Origin: Lepidodermella squamata
Lineage: Eukaryota > Gastrotricha
NCBI GenBank assembly: GCA_047495785.1
Contig: JBLDXI010000014.1
Location: 310,001-374,000, forward strand
DNA: 64,000 bases
Reading direction: 5' to 3'
Positions 11,669 through 21,822 of this stretch are shown here, in pieces. Below the pieces are notes generated by a model. The model was not told the DNA's origin, made no database searches, and was given only the letters and a program-made list of their open reading frames with translations. The translations under genes and the position numbers were made by a program. Positions within the stretch are counted from its first letter, which is position 1; each line of letters starts with the position of its first letter.

Positions 11669-12395
11669 GCGATAATTAGGAAAATTCTGTCTACCTATTA
11701 AAACGCGCTGCAAAAGTAATAATAATAATAATAACTGGCCGAAAACTAATAAGTATGACAGTAAGAAATTTACTCGACAATGTCCGCTTCAGTATTGTTG
11801 AGAAATTGTTTACTTCCAACGATTAAAGCTTTGTCGAATAACATCGTTTCATTTGTATTTTTGAAAAACCTAAATAACCGGGCTACCCTGTTATAGTACG
11901 TTGTGATTGTCTCAATTTCATTTCCAGAACTTCATGTGATCTTTTGTCAAATTATATTTTCGCAACCCGATTCGAGGCACAGTTAAGATTATAAGGATTT
12001 TATCTATTTATTTCTATTGCTTTCGACGCGCCTTTGACAATATTTCATACTCGGGCAATATTTCTAATTATGTTCAGACGTTTAGAATTTCATTTCCAAA
12101 CCATTATCCAATTAAATAGCTTGCAGTTACAATGAATAGAATGGCTGATCTTTGAGAATAGCTTATAGAAACTTTCTAAAAAAAATCAGAGTTATGATTA
12201 ATAAAATGATTGATTCGAGAGATTGAAATTCGTGTTCAGAAAGAAAACGATTGTATAAAATATCTCGCAAAATCGCTAAATTGGGTTATTGAATATTTGT
12301 TTACAATTAAATTTCTGATACCTTTCCTGAGTTTCCGAGGCATTGTGCTTATCCTGTCTAATATTTTTTTCGAAGTTTCCTCATCCGGCCTATAA
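11669..12395. other. Intergenic region, no gene seen
   Basis: AT-rich, with an AAT microsatellite (about 11718-11734). The first channel ATG directly overlaps a TATAAATG at its right end. Confidence 0.4.
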
Positions 12396-13550
12396 ATGTT
12401 GGTCGCCACTTTCAAGCTGATAGCACTAGTTCTATGCCATTATAGCCAGGGCTTGGGAACAAATCAGAGTTTTATTGAAGCTGGCCGACTAAGGTCGGTG
12501 ATTTTCCAGCGTTACACGGATGCTAAAGGAGATCCATCGTCACGGCCTGTTTTAAATCATAGCGAAGTGCTCGAAGTCCAGTGCCGAGCATTTTTCTGGC
12601 GGTTTTCGAAAATTGACGAACTATCGCAAACCTTTCACGCTCATTGGTACATATACTTCAACTGGAATAACCCGTTTCTCGCATGGCTGGACCTTCCAGA
12701 GTTTGCCCACATACCGTACGTTTTCGCATCTGAAATCGAGACATTCTTCCCGTGGGTATTGACGGCTAACGGTGCAGAGAATCGTTACGAGCTGATGGGG
12801 TATCAAAATGATAGGAGGTTTAACAACGTGATACTTTATCGCGACGGATTGACAGCATGGCAGCCAGCTGTGTCAATGATCTCAACCGAATGCCTACTCG
12901 ACTTCGAACATTTCCCATTCGATAAGCAGACATGCGAAGTTCGCCTCGAATCATACATGGATTGCAGTCAGTTGCGGTTCGCCGAGAAACCTCCTCAGTT
13001 GACAATTGACAGCAAATATTTCATGCCGTCCAATGGTTTATGGGAGCTCACTTCAACGCAATCCCACAACATGGGATGTAGGTCTTATCCTGGAGTTGGA
13101 TCTGAAGCAAGCTTCTCAAATGTCATGTTTTCGCTATCTTTCCGCAGACGACCAGGCTTTTACGTTTGTTTCTACCTGATACCAAGCTACGTTTTGACCC
13201 TAGTTCAACTGGGGACCTTCGCTCTACCTGCTAAGAGCAGTGAACGAGCAACCTATGCTATAACTGTGATGCTTTCGTTCGGAGTACACATGACTGTTGT
13301 GCAAGGTGGAATACCAGCAACTTCTCAATACGTCCTTCTGACTTTCTCCTTAATCTTGCAAACAATCATCGGAGCCGTGATAACTCTGTACTCGGCTTGT
13401 TTGAGTTACGCCCTCGAGCATTGCAAGGAATCTCGCGAGAAATTGCTGAAAAGAATTGATTTCTGCGTTTTTATCTTCATCACTTTATTCAGCTTTGTAC
13501 TATGCGCGACGACTGTGGCGGTATCTTACAACAAATGGATTGATACGTAG
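12396..13550 (+). CDS. Cys-loop ligand-gated ion channel subunit 1 (intronless subfamily)
   Basis: Single-exon ORF of 384 residues with a signal peptide (MLVATFKLIALVLCHYSQG). The ligand-binding domain ends in a canonical 13-residue Cys-loop (CLLDFEHFPFDKQTC), followed by M1 (FYVCFYLIPSYVLTLVQLG), M2, M3 and M4. M2 reads SERATYAITVMLSFGV, with Glu at -1' and Leu at 9', the pattern of cation-selective channels. The M3-M4 linker is only about 15 residues, against the much longer cytoplasmic loop of animal nicotinic receptors. No vicinal Cys pair is seen in the loop C region, so acetylcholine binding of the usual type is doubtful. It is the first of six subunit genes in line, and homo- or heteropentamers with its neighbours are likely. 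It may serve as a chemoreceptor or a neuronal channel. The ligand is unknown. Confidence 0.85.
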   Translation: MLVATFKLIALVLCHYSQGLGTNQSFIEAGRLRSVIFQRYTDAKGDPSSRPVLNHSEVLEVQCRAFFWRFSKIDELSQTFHAHWYIYFNWNNPFLAWLDLPEFAHIPYVFASEIETFFPWVLTANGAENRYELMGYQNDRRFNNVILYRDGLTAWQPAVSMISTECLLDFEHFPFDKQTCEVRLESYMDCSQLRFAEKPPQLTIDSKYFMPSNGLWELTSTQSHNMGCRSYPGVGSEASFSNVMFSLSFRRRPGFYVCFYLIPSYVLTLVQLGTFALPAKSSERATYAITVMLSFGVHMTVVQGGIPATSQYVLLTFSLILQTIIGAVITLYSACLSYALEHCKESREKLLKRIDFCVFIFITLFSFVLCATTVAVSYNKWIDT

Positions 13551-13639
13551 TTATAAATACTGCGCTTTAACGATGTTTGATAAGTAAATGTTTCATTTGC
13601 CGATTCGATAGAGTTTGAATTTTTCACTTGTTTGACTTC

Positions 13640-14752
13640 ATGGAAAACATGCGCTTTGCCATTTCCGTGGTAATAGCCATCATTGCGACTACAGCAGCGT
13701 CTCAAGGTGACGAAAGCCGACTTAAGGCCACGATATTTAATCGAAGCATCACAGCCTTCGCTTCTCATGATGCACGGCCGGTGCTGAGCTCAAGTGAATC
13801 AGTAGTTATTTCAGCAGACGTGCTGTTTTGGCGGTTCGGTGGAATCGACGAGCTGGCGCAAAGTCTTAACACTCAACTTTACTTACGTTTCAGTTGGAGC
13901 AATCCTTTCTTCTCATGGGAAGACTTACCTGAATACGATAACATTAGTATACTCCAGGTTTCAGAGTCAGAAGTCTATCTGCCTTCAATTGTTATTGCGA
14001 ATAGCGTTGATGACAGATACGCCATTATGGGCTATCAGGGCGATCGGAATTTCAAAAACGTGTTCATCGACCGTAATGGAACTGTGATGTGGCAGTCAGC
14101 CATTTCGTCCTTGATAACCGAATGTCTGCTGGACTTTAGCTACTTTCCTTTCGACGAGCAAATTTGTAAGTTAAAGCTGGAGTCTTACTTGCCATGCCGC
14201 TATGAAAAGTTCGATGCCAACCCAACATTCGAGATAATTCCTGAGAAATTCATGCCACGTAACGCCCTGTGGGAACTTACGTTTACCGAATCTAATGAAT
14301 CAGGATGCTTCAATGGGGACGACAATTTTGGTAGAATAGTTTTCAAGATGGGTTTCTCGCGAAAATATAGTCACTACGTCATAGTTTACCTGTTGCCGAG
14401 TTACTTTTTAACGGTGGTTCAATTAGGAACTTTCGCCCTGCCGGCTGAGGGAAGCGAAAGGCCTAACTTCGCTGTCACTGTCATGCTGGCTTTCGGCGTT
14501 CACATGACCATTGTTCAAGGGGCTATGCCAGCCACATCACAATTCGTGGCTCTAAAGGTTTCCCTCACTGTACAGACGGCAATTGGTGCTGTAATAACCG
14601 TTTACACGGCTTGCCTAAGCTGGGCACATCAGACTTATGGCGATTCAATCAGGAAGCTGCTTCTTCGAATCGATTTAGCAGTTTTCGTGTTCATTTCCAT
14701 TCTCAGTGTCGTCTTGAGCAGTTTGTCAATTTTGATTTCTTATTTCAGTTAG
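13640..14752 (+). CDS. Cys-loop ligand-gated ion channel subunit 2 (intronless subfamily)
   Basis: Intronless, 370 residues from the first ATG at 13640; a second ATG at 13649 also leaves a good signal peptide (MRFAISVVIAIIATTAAS). The Cys-loop is CLLDFSYFPFDEQIC (13 residues between cysteines). M1 contains LLPSYFLTVVQLGTF, M2 GSERPNFAVTVMLAFGV (Glu -1', Leu 9'), and M3 and M4 are separated by a linker of under 20 residues. It shares DDRYAIMGYQGDRNFKNVF with subunit 3, so the two are recent duplicates. The loop C region has one Cys only. It starts about 90 nt after subunit 1 ends, leaving little room for a promoter. Confidence 0.85.
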   Translation: MENMRFAISVVIAIIATTAASQGDESRLKATIFNRSITAFASHDARPVLSSSESVVISADVLFWRFGGIDELAQSLNTQLYLRFSWSNPFFSWEDLPEYDNISILQVSESEVYLPSIVIANSVDDRYAIMGYQGDRNFKNVFIDRNGTVMWQSAISSLITECLLDFSYFPFDEQICKLKLESYLPCRYEKFDANPTFEIIPEKFMPRNALWELTFTESNESGCFNGDDNFGRIVFKMGFSRKYSHYVIVYLLPSYFLTVVQLGTFALPAEGSERPNFAVTVMLAFGVHMTIVQGAMPATSQFVALKVSLTVQTAIGAVITVYTACLSWAHQTYGDSIRKLLLRIDLAVFVFISILSVVLSSLSILISYFS

Positions 14753-14921
14753 CTACACCCTTTTCTACTGCCCTTTGCCAAATAAAACATCCGAGTTGGA
14801 ATTTTTTTATGTTTGTAATCGAAAATCGATAAATTTTCCCAAGAATTCAGCAATGTAATGATTTGCCAACACAGAGTAATGTTTAGCTATCTTCTCATCA
14901 TCATTCGTTCCAAGACAAAAA

Positions 14922-16034
14922 ATGAAATTTACCCTTCCATCTTTGGCGATTTTATGTATCGGGCTCCCTATCGGATCGTTGGCTGAGCTCGATAATAAAG
15001 AAGGCCGGCTTAGAGCTGCAATCTTGAATCAAAGCCTAAATGCGAATGCCGATCAGGTGTCTCGACCCGTTTTGAACTTCAACGACACGCTTGTTGTAAC
15101 TGCAGATGTTTTGTTTTGGCGATTCGGCGGAATCGACGAATTAACGCAAACTTTGCACACTCAAGTTTACATCATGTTCTTCTGGAAAAATCCTTACGTA
15201 TCATGGGAAAACATGACTGAATTCAGTGACATGGATATTATCCAAGCTTTGGAGTCGGACATATATTTGCCAGGGATGGTTATTTCGAACAGCGTCGATG
15301 ACAGATTCGCAATTATGGGCTATCAGGGCGATCGGAATTTCCGAAACGTCTTCATAAACCGTGACGGAACTGTCCTCTGGCAACCTGCTATTTCGTCAAT
15401 AGCAACTGAGTGTTTGCTAGATTTCCGCTTCTTTCCCTTCGACAAGCAAACTTGTAATATTAAGCTGGAATCTTATAATGAATGCCAATATCAAAAGTTC
15501 GCAGACAAGCCGAAAGTTGAACTTGATCCCGATAAATTCATGCCGGACAACGCGTTGTGGGTGCTTACTTCAATTGAATCAAATACCAGTTGCTCCGAGC
15601 CACCTTACAGTAAGCTCACCTTTACGTTGAGTCTCAAGCGGAAATCAGGTTTCTACATAGTGGCCTACCTCTTGCCAAGCTATGTATTGACTGCCGTTCA
15701 GCTAGGAACCTTCGCCCTACCGCCAGATGGCAGCGAAAGAGCTAACTTCGCAATCACAGTCATGTTGGCGTTTGGGGTACACATGACTATTGTGCAACAA
15801 TGCATACCTGCTACGTCACAGTTCGTCACCCTGACGTTTTCTCTCACCCTGCAGACGGCAATTGGGGCGGCGATCGCAGTTTACGCGGCATGCCTGAGCT
15901 GGGCATATAGGAAATATGAGGGATCTCCTCGTCGGAAGCTGCTTGGTCGAATCGATCTTGGTGTTTTTGCATTTATTTCAATGTTCAGTGTAGCTTTATG
16001 CTCATTGTGCCTTATTATCTCATACTTGAACTGA
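14922..16034 (+). CDS. Cys-loop ligand-gated ion channel subunit 3 (intronless subfamily)
   Basis: Intronless, 370 residues. Signal peptide MKFTLPSLAILCIGLPIGSLA. Cys-loop CLLDFRFFPFDKQTC with 13 residues between cysteines. M2 is GSERANFAITVMLAFGV, with the cation-type Glu at -1' and Leu at 9'. The M3-M4 linker is about 18 residues and basic (SPRRKLLGR). The ectodomain carries several N-glycosylation sequons (for example NQS and NDT). It is a close paralogue of subunit 2 and shares the short linker and the lack of a vicinal Cys pair. Confidence 0.85.
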   Translation: MKFTLPSLAILCIGLPIGSLAELDNKEGRLRAAILNQSLNANADQVSRPVLNFNDTLVVTADVLFWRFGGIDELTQTLHTQVYIMFFWKNPYVSWENMTEFSDMDIIQALESDIYLPGMVISNSVDDRFAIMGYQGDRNFRNVFINRDGTVLWQPAISSIATECLLDFRFFPFDKQTCNIKLESYNECQYQKFADKPKVELDPDKFMPDNALWVLTSIESNTSCSEPPYSKLTFTLSLKRKSGFYIVAYLLPSYVLTAVQLGTFALPPDGSERANFAITVMLAFGVHMTIVQQCIPATSQFVTLTFSLTLQTAIGAAIAVYAACLSWAYRKYEGSPRRKLLGRIDLGVFAFISMFSVALCSLCLIISYLN

Positions 16035-16387
16035 CTGACCACTATTCACCGAATAAACGGGGAAAATATACTATTGGGAAACAATTGAAACAAGTTTGAG
16101 TCAATATTTTCCATTTTTTCCTGAAAAATAAGGCCTTCCGTACGTGAATTTGCGCTTTTTTGCATGAAAAGAAGCCATATTGATATCAAATCGATGCTCT
16201 CTCAAGACAGAGGCGGTGGCAAAACTCGGCGACTGGAAGAGCAAATAAGCAGGAAAAACTAGGAATGAGTACCTATAAGTGCAGACCTGAGTAAACATCT
16301 AAACTTTTTGCAAGATTTTTTTAACGAAATCTACGTAGTAGTCAACATGTCGATTTTCATTTCAATTTCTACACAAAAGAGCTAAAA
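16035..16387. other. Intergenic spacer between channel genes
   Basis: About 350 nt, AT-rich, with an AATAAA just after the subunit 3 stop. No other element is seen. Confidence 0.5.
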
Positions 16388-17699
16388 ATGACGGCTTCAC
16401 CCTTCAAAGCATCTTTTCTAGTCTTCCTCTACTGCGTAGGGATAAGAACAATCTTGGCAGGCAATTCAAGTGATTTTTCTATCAGCGATGACGATTCGGA
16501 TTCGATGCGAACAATGTTTTTCGAGCTTTGCCCGATAGCAAAATCAAGTAACCTTCCTGTTTCGTACCACAGGAAGATTAACAACTACTCGGTGCCAATC
16601 AAAAGTTACTTTGTTTCTAGTCTCCTCAACATCAACGAAGTCAGCGATATCGCAATGAGGTATAAAACTCAACAACTCTAATAATTATTTCCAATAATAT
16701 AACATGACATCAAAGCATGACTATTGGGATGACATTACGCATTTTCTGGGACGTCCCATGCGGAAGAGACGTGAGAAAACAGCTGATGCCGAATTTCGAA
16801 GATTATCAGCAAGAAATTCTGGATAGGGTCCAGTTCGAAATTCCCTCTGATCAAGTTTGGTGGCCAGACATGCAGCACATCAATGCTATAGGGGAATCGC
16901 GACCTTTGCGAGCGTAATAGCTTCCTTTGTTCCTTTTATTTATATAAAAAATTGATTATTATATAGAGAAAGAACGGTAAAAGTGCGACCATTTGGAATT
17001 CCTGGTCCGAAATTTTTAATTTATTGCGTGCGATCTTTTACATCGAACTGCTATCGATTCAGCTACACCAAATTCCCGTTTGATGTCGCGACTTGCACTT
17101 ACGAGTTTGAAAATGAAAATCTCAGCAATGAGGTTGATATCGATATAGGTTCAGTTAGCATTTCTGACGGCTACCATCCGCTACGAGACGACGATATTTG
17201 GAATTTTATCAGCTACAACGGAACAGTCTTCGACGCCGGGGGGTATCTCCATGTCACGTTGAGCTTAACTCTGAAGCGAAAGTACCAATACTACGTTGGA
17301 AATGTTTTCGTTCCTACCCTAACGCTATTCATCCTTCAAGTCCTATCTTTGATTATGGACCCGCATCACCCAGATCGGCCTAATTTTTGCGTAACGGTCA
17401 ATTTAGCTACGGCTGTTCTGTTAACTCTTGTATCGTCGCTGATCCCTCGGACCTCGGAAGAAGTCTACCTCATAAACATTGTCGTTAGTTTCATGGTTAT
17501 CTGTGTCATTCTTACTGGCTATGCACTCGCAGCCTGCTGTCTAAGTCGCTCGAAGCTGGCTTGCTACCTTATTGGCCAACGCAGTGGTAAGGGCGGAATC
17601 AGATTTATCCGGCTAATAGACTTACTTGTTGGGGTTCTATCATTTACTACTGGACTCGCTGTTGTTTTTCATTATGGAACGAAAATGCTGGCAAATTAG
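16388..17699 (+). CDS. Cys-loop ligand-gated ion channel subunit 4 (two-intron subfamily)
   Basis: Exons 16388-16659, 16716-16913 and 16967-17699, with phase 2 at both junctions, give 400 residues. Signal peptide MTASPFKASFLVFLYCVGIRTILA. Exon 2 holds VWWPDMQHINAIGESRPLR, the counterpart of the loop A region (LWLPD in nicotinic receptors). Exon 3 holds the Cys-loop (cysteine codons at 17049 and 17094), which has 14 rather than 13 residues between cysteines around KFPFD. Membrane segments M1-M4 follow. M2 is HPDRPNFCVTVNLATAV (Asp at -1', Leu at 9'). The M3-M4 linker is short, about 25 residues, and basic. Introns are 56 and 53 nt. Subunits 5 and 6 have the same structure. Ligand unknown. Confidence 0.85.
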
Positions 17700-18097
17700 A
17701 GATGTTTCAAAAAGTTCAACATCAAGTAATAAAATTTGAGAAAAGCTCCCTTTATAGGGCGAAGCAAGCTCATCCTATATATTTACAGAGCTGCTGTCCG
17801 AAATGTCCGTGATTTCGGCCAATATGTAGGAACTTTGCTTGCGCAACTGGTTTTTGTCACATGACGAAAAACTGAATGCGTAGGTAACTGAAATCGAGGG
17901 TTCATAAAAAAAAACAATCTGCGTGGAAAGGATAAGCCAGTTAGCTGTGCGCCATTTTGGTAATTCCGGTGAAATATTTACCTACACAACCTACACACAA
18001 CCTTTCGGAGGATTTACTGGAAATAGAGATGAAATTGGCCTATATAATGACGCCATACTCGCATTTTCATGCCGAGTCGAAAAGCCAAACACAAATT
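17700..18097. other. Intergenic spacer between channel genes
   Basis: About 400 nt with no recognisable gene. An ATG at 18032 lies in frame with subunit 5 but would spoil its signal peptide, so it is not used. Confidence 0.5.
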
Positions 18098-19375
18098 ATG
18101 AAAGCAATCTCTGCCTTCTTTTTCACGATTGTCTCAGTGCAAATGGGCCTTGGCCAAGGAGACCTCGACTTTGATCCAAATCACTTGGAAAAGCGGTTCT
18201 TTGACTTGTGCCCTATAGCATTAGCTAGCAATCTGCCATCAGCAAATCACATGCGAACTGGCAACTTCTCACTGCCGATAAAAGCGTATTTGCAATCAAC
18301 CCTCCTCTACATTATGGAAGTCAGTGATGTTGAAATGAGGTTGTGACTATTTTCTAATATGACATAGCCATGAGTGGTGTTCGAATCGATACAGCGTGAC
18401 CATCTCAAAGGCGTTACGAGTCTTTTGGGACGTTCCGTGTGGTCGTGATATCAGGACTGACTTATGGCCAGGTTACATCAACGTCAGCGCAGCAGCTTTG
18501 GAAAGGCTTCAGTTCGAGATTCCTATAGACCAAGTTTGGTGGCCTGATATGCAGCACCTGAATGCTATAGGAGAATCTCGTCCCTTAAGATCGTAATAAT
18601 AGCTATATTATGACAGTTTATTTTCTGTTAATTGATTTTATGAAGAGAACGACTGATAAAAGTCCGGCCATTTGCGGGTCCAGATCCGAGTTTTCTGATA
18701 TACAGCGTGCGACCCTTCACGTCTAGCTGCTACCATTTCAAGTACACGAAATTCCCATTCGATGTATCAACTTGTACCTTCGAATTCGAAAATGAAAACT
18801 CCGCGAATGAAGTAGAACTAATAATAGAATCGGCCGGATTTACCAAGTCTTACTCGCCGCTTCGAGATGACGAAATTTGGAGTTATGTCAGCTACAATGG
18901 GACTGTCTTTGATACCGGCAGTTATGTTCACGTTACCTTGAGCTTGACGCTCAAACGGAAGTACCAATACTACGTCGGTAATGTGTTCGTCCCATCAATG
19001 GCCCTGTTCTTGTTGCAAGTCTCAGCCTTAATAATGGATCCTAAGCATCCTGATCGGCCTAATTTTTGTGTAACCGTGAATCTGTCCACAGCCGTTCTGT
19101 TGACCCTCGTCTTTTCGCTGATACCAAGAACTGCGGAAGAGGTATACCTGATCAACATTCTTATGAGTTTCATGATAATCTGCGTCATCCTGACAATTTA
19201 TTCTCTAATAACTCTTACGTGGAGCAAGGAAAATTTGGCTCAGGTCAGGCTGCTCAGAATCAAAGGCTTTCAAGGTATGAGACTGATTCGGCTCATCGAC
19301 ACCGCGGTTGCATCGGCAAGTTTTATCGCTGGCATGTCCATAATGCTACATTACGGCCAGCAAATGTTGTCATGA
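18098..19375 (+). CDS. Cys-loop ligand-gated ion channel subunit 5 (two-intron subfamily)
   Basis: Exons 18098-18339, 18395-18592 and 18646-19375 give 389 residues; introns are 55 and 53 nt, in the same places and phases as in subunit 4. The start at 18098 gives signal peptide MKAISAFFFTIVSVQMGLGQ. Exon 2 has VWWPDMQHLNAIGESRPLRS. The Cys-loop is SCYHFKYTKFPFDVSTC, with 14 residues between cysteines. M2 is HPDRPNFCVTVNLSTAV (Asp -1', Leu 9'). The M3-M4 linker is short and basic. It is closest to subunit 6 in sequence. Confidence 0.85.
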
Positions 19376-19672
19376 TGTATGGGCGTGTGTTGAAGAAATA
19401 GAGTAATTTCGCTCAAAAATCAATCAGATTCAAAATCAATTCTGAAACTCGGGCTTCGACAAAAAATGACTAAAATCTCGAGGTAGAAATCGGAAGTAAA
19501 GTTAATGAAAAAATATATGTTTCGATTGCAACATGAGGAAATTACAACAGAGTTGAAATGTTTACCTATCCTTACTCCTTTGAATGATTACACATAAACA
19601 GTGCAAATAAACCGAAATTTATTGCTTTTTGATCAGATTCACTGTTCTGCTTTTCAATCAGATCTTGCAAAA

Positions 19673-20947
19673 ATGAAGGCCTTGTATGTTTTTCAAATTC
19701 TAGTGGTCTCAACTGAGGCGTTCCTCGACCAAGATAACTTCGATTTCGATCCAAATCTTATGCGAAAGCGCTTCTTCGAATTGTGCCCTATTGCCTTAGC
19801 TAGCAATTTGCCATCAGCAAATCACGTGCGAACTGGCAATTACTCGGTGCCGATAAAAACGTATTTACAATCTACCCTTCTCTACGTAATGGACATTAGC
19901 GATGTTGAAATGAGGTAAAAATTGCCACTCATGGTATTATTTTCGGGTACACTCAGATCGTTACAGCGTGACTGTCTCAATGGCGTTACGCGTCTTTTGG
20001 GATATCCCTTGTGGCCGCGATATAAGGAATGACCTGATGCCGGGCTACAATAATATCAGCGCAGCAGCTTTGCAACGCATCCAATTTGAGGTTCCGATAG
20101 ATGAAGTTTGGTGGCCAGATATGCAACACATGAATGCAATCGGAGAGTCACGCCCTTTAAGATCGTAATCTTAGCATTTTTATACCCTTTATTCAAGGGC
20201 CGCTATTTTCATTTCAGAGAACGTTTGATTAAAGTCAGACCGTTCGTTGGTCCACAACCGAAATTTCTTCTCTATACCGTGCGACCGTTCACATCCAGCT
20301 GTAATCATTTCAAATACACGAAATTCCCTTTCGACGTCTCGACTTGTACATTCGAATTCGAGAACGAAAATTCGGCTAAAGAAGTCATAGTCATCGTCGA
20401 ATCAGCCGGCTTTACCAAGTCTTATCAGCCTCTCCGCCAGGATGAAATATGGACTTATGTCAGCTATAACGGTTCCGTTTACGATACTGGCAACTACGTC
20501 CACGTGACTTTGAGCCTGACGCTGAAAAGAAAATACCAGTACTACATCGGCAATGTCTTTGTACCCACTATCACGCTGTTTCTGCTGCAAATTTCGTCGC
20601 TAATTATGGACCCCATGTATTCGGACCGGCCAAATTTTTGTGTGACTGTGAATTTGGCTACAGCTGTTCTTCTGAGCCTCGTTTTCTCGTTGATCCCACG
20701 AACTGCGGAAGAAGTTTATCTAATCAAAATTCTCATCAGTTTCATTGTGATCTGCGCCTTTCTGACAATTTATTCTTTAACGATGCTGACCTGGAACAAA
20801 AGTGTTAAGGCTCATTTCAGGCTGTTCAGATCTAAACACTTTGAGGGTATCAGGGTGATTCGGCTCATCGACTCGTTGGTGGGATTTGCATGCTTCATCA
20901 CCGGCGTAGCAGTCATGCTTTATTACGGACAGAAAATGTTGTCTTGA
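19673..20947 (+). CDS. Cys-loop ligand-gated ion channel subunit 6 (two-intron subfamily)
   Basis: Exons 19673-19914, 19967-20164 and 20218-20947 give 389 residues, the same length as subunit 5. Signal peptide MKALYVFQILVVSTEAFL. The second exon carries WDIPCGRDIRNDLMPGY and VWWPDMQHMNAIGESRPLRS. The Cys-loop (SCNHFKYTKFPFDVSTC) has 14 residues between cysteines. M2 is YSDRPNFCVTVNLATAV (Asp -1', Leu 9'). The protein ends just after M4 (LYYGQKMLS). It is the last of the six-gene plus-strand array. An AATAAA lies directly after the stop. Confidence 0.85.
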
Positions 20948-20985
20948 GAAAAAAATAAAACTTTTCAAAAGGGTCACGAAAAAAG

Positions 20986-21822
20986 TCAGTTCGGCGCTTC
21001 CGTAGTAGGAGGAACTATAACACACGCATAGGCTTTGTTGCGACCACCTTCGGGGCTATTTGCTTCGAATAACAGGATGCTCAAATAGTCCTGAGGGCAG
21101 CTGTAGGACTTCGTTCGAGGGTTCACTGAAAGCCCAGTCGAATAGAACCCGCCCAGCCACGGCTTCTCGCGCCGGCCTGGATCTTTGTAGCACGCATAAA
21201 TGCTAGTTTTGAAAACCGGCGAGCAGTAGTCGAAGTTGCAATTGCGAAAATTCCGCGACGTGCAAATTCCAAGCAATCGCTGGGTGCAGTCTACAGCGCA
21301 GACTCGTGGCCTGAATTTCCAGCAAGCATCCGTCATCGGATAGGTTGCTCGCAGTAGCTCGATCGTGGCGTAACCAGCTGGGCAATTCGACTTACGAGTT
21401 ACTAAATTAATCGTCGTCTGATCCGTTTCTTGGTTAGCAAGACTGCTGCAGTTGAAACCGTCCTTCACGCACCCGTCGACAGTATTTGAAGTTACTTGAA
21501 ACATTCCGCCAAATGTTCCGGCCGGATCGCCATACAGTTGGGTGCATAGTGTAAATACGGCTTTCTGGCCCTCTTCCGACGTGACATGTCCGAAATTCCA
21601 AGGGTCAAAACCATCGGGACAGGAATAGCCACCGGTCAAAGCGTTTGATCCGTCACAAGTTGGGACGCCAAGCACACTTAGGCCGCCGAAAGACGTTGTA
21701 TTAGTGTAGGCATTGTATGCCTCAGCCGGGGCCCTCGGCGGTGGGCATTGTAGTGCGACTTGGGCTTGCGAATTTGTCGCGAAGATGCCGAATATCAGAC
21801 AGAAGAGTATATTATTATGCAT
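20986..21822 (-). CDS. Stand-alone secreted version of the MACPF-associated Cys-rich module
   Basis: Intronless ORF of 278 residues with signal peptide MHNNILFCLIFGIFATNSQA. After a short Pro-rich lead the whole protein aligns with the C-terminal 220 or so residues of the three MACPF proteins downstream. Shared landmarks in order are SFGGLSV, NALTGGY.CP.GF, FTLCT, GDPAGTFGGMFQV, NCPAGYATIELL, YACYKDPG, WLGGFYS, NPRT.SY.CP and RNKAYAC. It has no MACPF domain. Many cysteines point to a disulphide-stabilised extracellular fold. It lies between the channel array and the MACPF array, on the opposite strand. Possible roles are a partner, decoy or ancestor of the MACPF tail. The module itself is not one I can name. 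Confidence 0.75.
   Translation of the reverse strand: MHNNILFCLIFGIFATNSQAQVALQCPPPRAPAEAYNAYTNTTSFGGLSVLGVPTCDGSNALTGGYSCPDGFDPWNFGHVTSEEGQKAVFTLCTQLYGDPAGTFGGMFQVTSNTVDGCVKDGFNCSSLANQETDQTTINLVTRKSNCPAGYATIELLRATYPMTDACWKFRPRVCAVDCTQRLLGICTSRNFRNCNFDYCSPVFKTSIYACYKDPGRREKPWLGGFYSTGLSVNPRTKSYSCPQDYLSILLFEANSPEGGRNKAYACVIVPPTTEAPN

Noticed and set aside
17957-18097. Upstream in-frame extension of channel subunit 5
   Set aside because: Starting there would bury the clear signal peptide that begins at 18098; paralogues start at the equivalent place.
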